The notes under the pieces are model-generated. The model worked only from the letters and a program-made list of their open reading frames with translations, was not told where the DNA came from and made no database searches. A program made the position numbers and the translations under genes. DNA of 24,367 nucleotides, taken from an uncultured Lachnospiraceae bacterium. Lineage in GTDB: Bacteria > Bacillota > Clostridia > Lachnospirales > Lachnospiraceae. Numbering within the stretch: the first letter of the stretch is position 1; the number at the start of each line of letters is the position of its first letter. Below, one piece after another: positions 15,756 to 21,743 of this stretch. The stretch covers positions 1-24,367 of the forward strand of contig CALDIE010000005.1 in the NCBI GenBank assembly GCA_937901625.1, given 5' to 3'.

Positions 15756-15761
15756 ATTATA
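15756..15761 (-). promoter_or_regulatory. Candidate -10 box for the helicase-HNH gene
   Basis: On the minus strand a consensus TATAAT occurs at 15761-15756, about 65 bases before the helicase ATG. No convincing -35 box lies 16-18 bases upstream, so the call is weak. The 240-base gap 15692-15931 otherwise holds only AT-rich leader and the Sir2 terminator. Confidence 0.4.
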
Positions 15762-15892
15762 CCATCTCTACCTAAACTCTATCTATATGGATAATATTAA
15801 TTCGAACTCCTGTTTCAGTCCTGTTTTACTCTAAGAAGCTGATTTCCCTCATTATTATTTTACCCCAATTATATGTCCCATTTCCCCCACCT

Positions 15893-15922
15893 AAAAAACG
15901 GCACTGTACACCTACAATGCCG
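15893..15922 (-). terminator. Intrinsic terminator of the Sir2 gene
   Basis: Read on the minus strand, CGGCATTGTA and TACAGTGCCG form a 10-bp stem with one wobble and a four-base loop, followed by six T. It lies nine bases past the Sir2 stop codon and points the same way, so the Sir2 transcript should end before the helicase gene. Confidence 0.85.
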
Positions 15923-15931
15923 CCTCTTCCT

Positions 15932-16657
15932 TCATACCTCCACCGTACTCATTACCGCCCCGATGCTTTCTCTTATCACCAGATCCGCCCTTTTGTCCAT
16001 CTCGGTTCTCTCTTTATTGATGATCACGAGATACTTTCCCTTGTATTTCCTTGCTAGGCTTGCGGCAGACCCTACTTTTAGAGAAGTCCCTCCGATAATG
16101 AGGAGATCCGCATAGGCGATGAGACCTTCCGCTTCCTCGTAGGTCCTGCCGGGCAGGAGTTCTCCGTACAGTGTTACGTCCGGGCGGATCATCTTTCCGC
16201 ATTCTTTGCACCTTGGGATGCTTTCCGTGCTTTCAAAGATTACGTCATTTCCGTATTCTTTATGGCACCCCATGCAGTAGTTTCTTAAGAGCGTACCGTG
16301 GATCTCCCACACCTTCTTACTTCCTGCAGCCTGATGCAGTCCATCGATATTTTGTGTGATCACACCGTCCAGTTTTCCCTTTTGCTCCATCTCCGCCAGT
16401 TTCCTGTGGGCAGCATTAGGCGTCGCACTCCGACAGTCCAGGTGGCTTCGCAGGTAATCAAAAAATACCTCCGGATGGCGCTCCAGGCAATCGATACTTA
16501 AGAGATACTCTGCCTTGTACCTCCGAAACCTCGGATCCCGCTTCTTATACAGGCCGTTTGCGCTTCGAAAGTCCGCGATCCCGCTCTCCATAGACACTCC
16601 GGCTCCACCTAAGAAGACGATGTGTTTTGATTCACTGATATAGTCATTGATGGTCAT
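15932..16657 (-). CDS. Sir2-family NAD-dependent protein deacylase
   Basis: The 241-residue protein starts at ATG 16657 with AAAGG nine bases upstream. A longer reading from 16714 adds 19 residues (MTAGTSPCHHIP and so on) that are translated palindromic repeat, and is rejected. The sirtuin motifs are GGAGVSMESGIADFRS (17-32) for NAD binding, TQNIDGLHQAAG (101-112), catalytic HG at 120-121, a zinc ribbon formed by C128, C131, C150 and C153, and GTSLKVGSAAS (190-200). The enzyme removes acyl groups from protein lysines, consuming NAD+ and releasing nicotinamide. The common VVxFGE segment reads VTLYGE here. It is divergent from the TSCPD gene and ends at its own terminator. Sirtuin domains also occur in defence proteins, but this one is a plain stand-alone housekeeping type. 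Confidence 0.95.
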   Translation of the reverse strand: MTINDYISESKHIVFLGGAGVSMESGIADFRSANGLYKKRDPRFRRYKAEYLLSIDCLERHPEVFFDYLRSHLDCRSATPNAAHRKLAEMEQKGKLDGVITQNIDGLHQAAGSKKVWEIHGTLLRNYCMGCHKEYGNDVIFESTESIPRCKECGKMIRPDVTLYGELLPGRTYEEAEGLIAYADLLIIGGTSLKVGSAASLARKYKGKYLVIINKERTEMDKRADLVIRESIGAVMSTVEV

Positions 16658-16684
16658 TTTGTGTTGCCTTTCTTTTTGGGGGAT

Positions 16685-16751
16685 GTGGTGACAAGGGGAC
16701 GTACCTGCTGTCACGCAAAGTGTGACAGCAGGTACGTCCCCTTGTCACCAC
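16685..16751. repeat. Palindromic repeat, copy 5, between divergent Sir2 and TSCPD genes
   Basis: This 67-bp version has a shorter loop (GCAAAGT) and perfect arms that differ from other copies in matched pairs: GACAAGGGG opposite CCCCTTGTC and CTGCTGTC opposite GACAGCAG. Both arms changed together, so the hairpin is preserved. The right end forms part of the promoter of the TSCPD gene. Confidence 0.93.
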
Positions 16752-16770
16752 TTTTCCCGTGGGATATAAT
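16742..16770 (+). promoter_or_regulatory. Promoter of the TSCPD gene, -35 box inside the palindromic repeat
   Basis: TTGTCA at 16742-16747 and a consensus TATAAT at 16765-16770 are separated by exactly 17 bases. The -35 box is the right end of the palindromic repeat, whereas the -10 box lies outside it. The start codon is 38 bases past the -10 box, with AGGAGG 8 bases before it. Confidence 0.75.
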
Positions 16771-16808
16771 GTGAAATATAGACGTGCACTATCACAGGAG
16801 GATATTTC

Positions 16809-17063
16809 ATGCAGCACTATAAGTACACAACTCAGGGAACCTGTTCCAGACAGATAACCTTCGGGCTCGAAGGCGAGAAGATATATGATGTTAAGTTTTC
16901 CGGCGGTTGCCCCGGCAATACCCTTGCCATCTCCAAACTGTTGGAAGGGATGGAGGCAAAACGGGTAATCGAAATTTTAAAGGGCAACCAATGCGGTGTG
17001 CGCGGGACTTCCTGCGCCGATCAGTTAGCCATTGCAGTAGAGAAGGCACTGGACGATCACTAA
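16809..17063 (+). CDS. TSCPD domain protein (TIGR03905 family)
   Basis: The 84-residue protein starts eight bases after AGGAGG. It matches the small TSCPD protein group found in Clostridia: YKYTTQGTCSRQITFGLEG at the N-terminus, KFSGGCPGNTLAISKLLEGM in the middle, and NQCGVRGTSCADQLAIAVEKAL at the end. The conserved cysteines C12, C34, C62 and C69 could bind metal. Related domains occur at the ends of class II ribonucleotide reductases, but the free-standing proteins have no proven role. It is monocistronic, has a consensus-like promoter immediately after a palindromic repeat, and converges on the membrane protein gene at 17118. A weak GC-rich inverted sequence followed by T lies after the stop; I do not count it as a confident terminator. 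Confidence 0.93.
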   Translation: MQHYKYTTQGTCSRQITFGLEGEKIYDVKFSGGCPGNTLAISKLLEGMEAKRVIEILKGNQCGVRGTSCADQLAIAVEKALDDH

Positions 17064-17117
17064 GGGAACGCCCGGCGCCTTTTTACTACTTCTCATCCTT
17101 ACTTGCTTTCTTACTAC

Positions 17118-17891
17118 TTACTTTTTGTTCTTCTTATTCTTTTTATTTTCCCGCTCATCCATGAACGCCTCTACTTTGTCCTCATTCTCTTTATATGCCT
17201 GCTCAAATTGAGCACTCTGACTTCCGAGAATGATGGAAAACAATGTTCCCACGATCGTCACAAAGACGCCCAGTATAAACTCCGCAGACGCTGCGCAATA
17301 GAAGTTAAAGAGCCATTCTCCCAAGTTCTTTTTAAAGACGGTAAATCCGAATCCGCGAAGTGTATTTTCCAGGTTGGTGATGAGAAAGAGGATATTGAGG
17401 ACGATCAATACCACGCCTTTAATGATCTTTCCCATCGTATCCTGAAGTTCCTGCATCTCTTCCTCTTCGGCACTCCTGTCAATGCTTCTTGTTCCTTTTG
17501 GCGATGTTTCCTTTGCCGGCACTTCCTCATTCATTTTCTTAAGTTTCCATCCATAGTAGAAAATGACGATCAGGCTGATAAAGATCATCTCGACAAAAAA
17601 GCCGTTGTTTAAGAACATAGGATCCAACTCCGCTACTTCAGACGCAAACAGCAACATAAATATTGCGACATAACGGCTCAGATTGAGGACCATATACAAT
17701 CCAACAAGCACCCACCACAGTGCGCCCTTCGCCTTCTTACCCGCATCTTCCCGAAACTTCTTAAACGCGGTCTTCGACGCAAATACATACAATACGATCA
17801 GCAACACCGACAATATCACTGCCACCAACGGATGCTCCCGGAACGCCATGGGAATCCCTTTGATAAACGAAACAATAAACTTTGTGATCAT
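17118..17891 (-). CDS. Uncharacterised five-helix membrane protein
   Basis: I do not recognise this 257-residue protein. Hydrophobic segments suggest membrane helices near 21-38, 57-83, 97-114, 157-173 and 200-223. A charged cytoplasmic loop (about 115-155, rich in Glu and Lys) splits three helices from two, and the tail after 224 is hydrophilic, ending in a very basic Lys/Asn run (KKNKKNKK). There is no cleavable signal peptide and no catalytic motif. AGGAGG five bases before the ATG at 17891 gives a strong start. It lies downstream of larE on the same strand with a gap of 43 bases, so the two may be co-transcribed, but no functional link is evident. It converges on the TSCPD gene. Confidence 0.85.
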   Translation of the reverse strand: MITKFIVSFIKGIPMAFREHPLVAVILSVLLIVLYVFASKTAFKKFREDAGKKAKGALWWVLVGLYMVLNLSRYVAIFMLLFASEVAELDPMFLNNGFFVEMIFISLIVIFYYGWKLKKMNEEVPAKETSPKGTRSIDRSAEEEEMQELQDTMGKIIKGVVLIVLNILFLITNLENTLRGFGFTVFKKNLGEWLFNFYCAASAEFILGVFVTIVGTLFSIILGSQSAQFEQAYKENEDKVEAFMDERENKKNKKNKK

Positions 17892-17934
17892 ATGCGCCTC
17901 CTGTCACGCTTCTTTCGGTCTGCACCGATGCATG

Positions 17935-18777
17935 TTACTTTCGATTCATATTTCCCATGCGATAGCCGCTAAGGTCCAGTGAAACGAATACAAAACCGAT
18001 TTTCTTAAACTCTTCCGTAATACGATCCCGCACATCTTTTTTTGCCAGACGCTCGATATCTTTCTCCGGCACTTCGATCCTGGCGGTATCGCCGTGCACC
18101 CGCACCCGCTCCTCTTTAAATCCCAGATCGATCAGAAACTGCTCCGCTGCCTCCACCATGTGGAGTTTCTCCTTGGTGATCTCCTCGCCTGCAGAAAACC
18201 TTGTCGCGAGGCATGCGTACGCCGGTTTATCCCAGGTGGGTAGCTCCATCGCCCTAGACAGCGCGCGGATATCCGCTTTACTTAACCCGGCTTCCCGAAG
18301 AGGTGCCGTTACGTGCAATTCCGCCACGGCCTGAAGCCCCGGCCGATAATCGCCCAGATCATCCATATTGGAACCTTCCGCCACATATTCGATCCCCTCT
18401 TCTTTTGCGATCCTAAGGATCTCGGAAAAGATCCCCCGCTTGCAAACATAACATCTTTTCGGCCCGTTAAAGCGGTATTCCTCCTCCTGCAAGGGATCCA
18501 CATGGCAGATCACCTGCCGTATTCCCCGTCCTTTACAAAACTCCTCCGCTTCACGCACCTCACGTCCCGGCACTCCGTCATCCGCCTGGGTGATCGCCAA
18601 TGCCTTCTCTCCCAGCACTTCATGCGCCACGGCTAATAAAAAGGTGGAATCCACTCCACCGGAAAAACCTACCGCCAGGGAGCCCAGTCCCTTTATGCAG
18701 GTTTCCAGTTTTAACTTCTTTTCGTATTGTTCCTCCGTAACCTTTGATCTGTCCACTTTTAGCGGACCTCCCTTCAT
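17935..18777 (-). CDS. larE: ATP-dependent sacrificial sulfur transferase LarE
   Basis: The protein of about 280 residues has the PP-loop FSGGVDSTF (38-46), GPKRCYVCKRGIF (105-117), the EGSNMDDLGDYRPG segment (134-147), and PAYACLATRFSAGE (185-198). LarE adenylates a biosynthetic pyridinium carboxylate and adds sulfur during assembly of the nickel-pincer cofactor of lactate racemase and related enzymes. C109, C112 and C189 are three conserved cysteines, the arrangement reported for iron-sulfur-cluster LarE proteins, as opposed to the single sacrificial cysteine type. A longer reading from 18843 is translated from a MITE-like element and is rejected. ATG 18777 has TAAGGA close upstream; GTG 18756 after GGGAGG is an equally good alternative. 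No larB or larC is visible nearby, so LarE may serve elsewhere or act on another thiolation. Confidence 0.92.
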   Translation of the reverse strand: MKGGPLKVDRSKVTEEQYEKKLKLETCIKGLGSLAVGFSGGVDSTFLLAVAHEVLGEKALAITQADDGVPGREVREAEEFCKGRGIRQVICHVDPLQEEEYRFNGPKRCYVCKRGIFSEILRIAKEEGIEYVAEGSNMDDLGDYRPGLQAVAELHVTAPLREAGLSKADIRALSRAMELPTWDKPAYACLATRFSAGEEITKEKLHMVEAAEQFLIDLGFKEERVRVHGDTARIEVPEKDIERLAKKDVRDRITEEFKKIGFVFVSLDLSGYRMGNMNRK

Positions 18778-18784
18778 GCATTTC

Positions 18785-18947
18785 CTTAGGAACTGTTCAT
18801 AAATAACTTTGCAATTTGACGCAGGGCAGGTGCTCATGTGCAAAGAAGAAAACGTAGCCGTAGCGGGCTACGGCGAGGCTTTCTGATGCAGCAGATGAGC
18901 ATCTGAACAAGTCAATTGTGAAGATTTGTTTATGAACAGATCCTTAG
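18785..18947. mobile_element. MITE-like element with imperfect terminal inverted repeats
   Basis: The two ends mirror each other over roughly 35 bases with a few mismatches (CTTAGGAACTGTTCATAAA on the left, CTAAGGATCTGTTCATAAA on the right strand). Internally there are further inverted segments: GGTGCTCAT against ATGAGCATC, and GTAGCC against GGCTAC around 18857-18876. It encodes nothing and is about 163 bp. A 40-base exact copy of its left end occurs at 2573-2612. It lies right against the larE start and cuts the C-terminal region of the HTH stub, so it is best seen as a non-autonomous insertion. No transposase for it is present here. Confidence 0.8.
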
Positions 18948-19017
18948 TATCACTATCTGCGAGAATCCCAAGAGCCTTTCCCTTATATGATATTTGACTC
19001 TGATCATTCACAGTTTG

Positions 19018-19110
19018 TCATTTCTGCAAGGTTCTGACGCTGAAGCCAAACTCTTTTGCAAATTCACTCTGACTTAAACCGGGCGATTGTCGTATTTCTT
19101 TTATCTCCAT
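19018..19110 (-). pseudogene. Truncated HTH (HigA/XRE-type) antitoxin-like stub
   Basis: The frame from ATG 19110 reads MEIKEIRQSPGLSQSEFAKE and FGFSVRTLQK, a clear helix-turn-helix of the HigA/XRE class, then stops at TGA at 19020-19018 where relatives usually continue with a Trp (TGG to TGA would explain it). The frame carries on for about 26 codons with no family match and then meets the MITE-like element. AAAGGGG upstream and a very good promoter remain. No matching toxin gene is visible. The 30-residue product holds a full HTH, so it might still bind DNA, but it is most likely a decayed antitoxin gene. Confidence 0.7.
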
Positions 19111-19129
19111 GGTCCACCCCTTTGTGTTC

Positions 19130-19158
19130 ACAATACCCAATCAGGGCATGGCTGTCAA
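19130..19158 (-). promoter_or_regulatory. Promoter and operator of the HTH stub
   Basis: On the minus strand TTGACA (19158-19153) and TATTGT (19135-19130) are separated by exactly 17 bases. CATGGC and GCCATG form an inverted repeat around the -35 box (about 19163-19146), as expected for autorepression by the HTH protein. Confidence 0.7.
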
Positions 19159-19170
19159 TGTGCCATGGAA

Positions 19171-19212
19171 TTCCGGTCTTTATGTTCCGGTCTTTATGTT
19201 CCGTTCTTTATG
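19171..19212. repeat. Three tandem 14-base repeats upstream of the stub promoter
   Basis: TTCCGGTCTTTATG occurs at 19171-19184 and 19185-19198, and as TTCCGTTCTTTATG at 19199-19212. The array sits directly upstream of the promoter of the HTH stub. It may be a regulatory array or a small slippage expansion. Confidence 0.85.
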
Positions 19213-19254
19213 AGAGGCTTGGAATAACGCGATGTGCATTATATTTTTATCCGA

Positions 19255-19299
19255 AAGTTAAAGGATTATATGTCTATTATTTGGATAATCCTCTAACTT
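19255..19299. repeat. Hairpin with 15-bp arms
   Basis: AAGTTAAAGGATTAT (19255-19269) pairs with ATAATCCTCTAACTT (19285-19299) with one mismatch across a 15-base loop. No T-run follows on either strand, so it is not an obvious terminator. It may be an operator or the end of another decayed repeat. Confidence 0.75.
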
Positions 19300-19353
19300 G
19301 CCCCAAAAATAATATGACTTAGAAGATTATCGCAATATTTAAGAAGAGATATC

Positions 19354-19473
19354 ATGATCGTTAGATTTTATGAAAAACCCATATTGGAATCTTGTACAGG
19401 CTCTGGTCGCCCGGAATTCGTAGTTGTTTATGGTAGGAGGCGCATCGAAAAAATATTTCTGATAAAAGAATTT
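19354..19473 (+). pseudogene. N-terminal stub of an ATPase_2 (archaeal-type ATPase) gene
   Basis: From ATG 19354, with AGAAGAG just upstream, the frame gives MIVRFYEKPILESCTGSG then RPEFVVVYGRRRIEKIFLIKEF. This closely follows the N-terminus of the ATPase_2 (PF01637) proteins common in Lachnospiraceae, where the P-loop reads YGRRRVGKTFLIKEF. Here the essential GKT has become EKI, so the ATP site is dead, and after about 40 codons the similarity ends and the frame runs antisense through a transporter fragment. It is a relic of a gene otherwise lost. Confidence 0.65.
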
Positions 19474-19629
19474 CAGGATAATCCCAAAGGCAGTCGCGAC
19501 GAGATCAGCTGCCGGCTGCACCGGAAAGATACCTGTCTGTCCGGAGATTGCGATAAACAGCGCCGTAAAGTACTTCCCGGTGTTTTGCGTAAACATGCTG
19601 CTCAGCGCGTAAATCGCCATAAAGGGAGT
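19449..19629 (-). pseudogene. Internal fragment of a MATE-family efflux transporter gene
   Basis: The minus-strand frame reads TPFMAIYALSSMFTQNTGKY, FTALFIAISGQTG, IFPVQPAADLVATAFGIIL and KFFYQKYF. This order resembles the end of MATE transporters (an SMF/Q...GK..AL segment, an IS.Q segment, then QP.AD), but the helix usually lying between the IS.Q and QPAAD parts is missing, which indicates an internal deletion. There is no proper start, and upstream the frame runs into a tandem repeat. It overlaps the end of the ATPase_2 stub on the other strand by about 25 bases, probably the recombination junction. Confidence 0.5.
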
Positions 19630-19630
19630 A

Positions 19631-19785
19631 CACGATCCCTCTACGTCCGTACGGCGAGAGATAACCACTACCACCATCACCGGGAGTACCCACACACATG
19701 ATCCCCCTATGTCCGTACGGCGAGAGATAACCACTATCACCAGCACCGGGAGTACCCACACACGATCCCCCTATATCCGTATGGG
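19631..19785. repeat. Tandem repeat with about 66-base units
   Basis: Two complete units (about 19631-19694 and 19695-19760) and a partial third (19761-19785) share GTCCGTACGGCGAGAGATAA and CACCGGGAGTACCCACACA. The period is close to 66 bases, i.e. 22 codons, so two minus-strand frames stay open through it. Nothing suggests it is translated. It is followed directly by the array of half-palindromes. Confidence 0.85.
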
Positions 19786-19792
19786 CAAAAAT

Positions 19793-19975
19793 GTGACAGC
19801 AGGTACATCCCTATGACAGTAGGTACGTCCCTATGTCACCTGCGAAAAAAGCTGACAACAGGTACGTCCCTGTGTCACATTCAAAACGTGACAGCAGGTA
19901 CATCCCTGTGTCATAATGGGTACGTCCCTGTGACACCTGCGAAAAAAGCTGACAGTAGGTACGTCCCAGTGTCAC
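19793..19975. repeat. Array of degenerate half-copies of the palindromic repeat
   Basis: Around six half-units of the type GACAGTAGGTACGTCCCTATGTCAC or GACAGCAGGTACATCCCTGTG follow each other in the same direction. A CTGCGAAAAAAGCTGAC spacer occurs twice (near 19837-19854 and 19936-19953). Unlike the five intact copies, the array lacks the complementary left arms. It ends about 53 bases before the glycosyltransferase start and so forms part of its leader. It may be a decayed cluster. Confidence 0.85.
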
Positions 19976-20028
19976 ACTCACCACTTCGTTAATGAAACAA
20001 ATAATTCTCCGTGGGGGGATGTTATACA

Positions 20029-21726
20029 ATGAAATCAACAGAAAAAAAGCAGGTCTTCCTGCTACTACTTACTGCTGCCGCACTGTGCATTCATGCGCGG
20101 TTCAGTTTTTGTCAAACGGATGAATCCTTCTATCTTTCCACAACCTGCCGATTACTTCAGGGGGATCGACTCATCCTGGATGAATTGAATCCGATACAAT
20201 TTTTCGTGCCTGTATTGCTGCCGTTTTTTTATTTGTATTCGTTAGCGGTTCCATCTTTGAGCGGAATCATATTATATTTTCGCGTTATCAGCATTCTCTT
20301 TTCCATTTGCGTCAGCCTCCTTTGGTATTTTCATTTCAGAAAAACCTGCAGTTCGCTTATGGCTTTTATCACCGCGCTGATCCTGCTGTTTTTTTCGCGT
20401 GCCAACATCTGCGGACCGAGCTATTACAACCTGTGTTTAAGGTTTGTGGTTCTTTCCTTTTTGATCGCCGATCCGAAAAGTTCCAAATCTGTTTCCGTGC
20501 GAAATCTGTTATCCGGAATATCCTTGTCATTGGCCGTATTATGCAACCCCTATTTATCCCTTCCGATCATTGTTATTTACCCGGTTCTTCTTACCAAAAA
20601 GCAAAACAGAAAACAATTATTGCAAACCGGTCTGGGTATACTTATAAGCGCCGGTTTATATAGCGTACTGTTCCTTTTTAAAGGGGATATCTTCCAATAC
20701 GCTAATAACCTTAAATATGTACTATCCGACCCGGCACACGCCACATCGTTCCTTTCGTCTCTCCGGGAAATGATCGATCACCATCGGAATACTAATTCCA
20801 TGCCGGTCATCTGCGCGGTCGCGCTTCTTTGTGCTTATGTGTTGTTAAAAAGAAAAGAAAAACCTTCCGTTTTGTTTTACTTCCTCCAGATAACTGTGTG
20901 TTTGCTGTCATTGCTCAAACCCCTGCTCCTGATCAGCGTAATCCCATGCTACAGTTATCTGGGTTCGTTTGCCATCTCCCTATTCCCTTCTATTCTTTGG
21001 GCTGTTTTACAGAAAGATCGATCCGATGCCGTGATCCTGTACTTAGCCGGGCTTCTTGTGGCTGTATGTTTCGCTTTTGCCTCCAATACACGCTACGACG
21101 CCATGCTCGTTGGCTATTGCCTGTCGGCATGCGCAGGCTTTTTATATCTGAGCCAACAGATAACTTCGCTTCCCCAAAAAGAAAAAGGATCTGTCTGTTT
21201 CCGGGCTGTCTGCATTCTTATCGGAACATTCTTAGTTACGATCAGCGGAGTTCAACGCATTCTCGGCATATACAGAGATGCTCCGCTATCTCAATTGACG
21301 GTACCGCTTACGGATGGTCCCGCAGCCGGATTACTGACATCAAAACAGCAGGCAAATCAATATAATGAAATCCTTCAGGTTTTGAAAAATGATGATTTGT
21401 TTACGGATGACGATGCCTGTATCCTTAACAGCAAATGCGTGCCCTGGGCGTATCTGTGCCGCCATAACCGGGTCGGGGCTCCCACTACCTGGGCTATTCC
21501 TGTTTCCGACCCACGCGAAGAATCTTATTTAAGACAAAAGAATATTACCGATCTGTATGTTTGTGTATATAGCAGCGAAGTGGCTTCTTATCAGTCCTGC
21601 TACTTCAACAACCACAAGGAGACTACCACTTATAACGCCCAGGTTTTCGAAGGTCCCTTATCCGGGCTACTGACGGACTCCAACAAAATCTACTCCGGCA
21701 GATACATCACCGTCTACCACTTGTGA
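20029..21726 (+). CDS. GT-C family membrane glycosyltransferase (GT39/ArnT-like)
   Basis: The 565-residue protein starts at ATG 20029, ten bases after a G-rich ribosome binding site; a GTG six codons earlier overlaps that site and is less likely. After a first hydrophobic segment (about 9-22) comes SFCQTDESFYLSTTCRLLQG (26-45), with the D31-E32 pair in the first outer loop and a following DELNPIQFF, the pattern of GT-C glycosyltransferases that use polyprenyl-phosphate sugars. About ten further membrane helices follow, then a soluble C-terminal domain from roughly residue 420. It probably transfers a sugar or related group to a lipid, protein or wall polymer on the outer membrane face. Acceptor and donor are unknown. 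Its TGA stop lies in a decayed palindromic repeat. Confidence 0.83.
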   Translation: MKSTEKKQVFLLLLTAAALCIHARFSFCQTDESFYLSTTCRLLQGDRLILDELNPIQFFVPVLLPFFYLYSLAVPSLSGIILYFRVISILFSICVSLLWYFHFRKTCSSLMAFITALILLFFSRANICGPSYYNLCLRFVVLSFLIADPKSSKSVSVRNLLSGISLSLAVLCNPYLSLPIIVIYPVLLTKKQNRKQLLQTGLGILISAGLYSVLFLFKGDIFQYANNLKYVLSDPAHATSFLSSLREMIDHHRNTNSMPVICAVALLCAYVLLKRKEKPSVLFYFLQITVCLLSLLKPLLLISVIPCYSYLGSFAISLFPSILWAVLQKDRSDAVILYLAGLLVAVCFAFASNTRYDAMLVGYCLSACAGFLYLSQQITSLPQKEKGSVCFRAVCILIGTFLVTISGVQRILGIYRDAPLSQLTVPLTDGPAAGLLTSKQQANQYNEILQVLKNDDLFTDDDACILNSKCVPWAYLCRHNRVGAPTTWAIPVSDPREESYLRQKNITDLYVCVYSSEVASYQSCYFNNHKETTTYNAQVFEGPLSGLLTDSNKIYSGRYITVYHL

Positions 21727-21740
21727 CAGGAGGACGTAGC
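21723..21740. repeat. Decayed half-copy of the palindromic repeat at the glycosyltransferase stop
   Basis: GTGACAGGAGGACGTAGC resembles the left arm GTGACACGGGGACGTACC at 15 of 18 positions. As at jetD, the stop codon of the preceding gene is read TTG-TGA within it. No right arm is found. Confidence 0.6.
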
Positions 21741-21743
21741 GGG

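Noticed and set aside
15932..16657. Sir2 gene as part of a defence system (for example a Sir2-Argonaute or DSR type)
   Set aside because: It is a stand-alone 241-residue sirtuin with its zinc ribbon and its own terminator, with no long C-terminal domain and no partner gene.
17064..17117. Terminator after the TSCPD gene
   Set aside because: The GC-rich stretch followed by five T does not form a stem of convincing length.
1224..20028. A RAYT or IS200-like transposase gene for the palindromes
   Set aside because: No frame in the window resembles a Y1 transposase or any other transposase; the elements must be mobilised from elsewhere, if at all.
20307..21365. Alternative plus-strand ORFs within the glycosyltransferase gene
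   Set aside because: They are frame-shifted readings of the same strand, rich in Arg, Ser and Cys, without start signals. The GT-C frame has clear helices and motifs.
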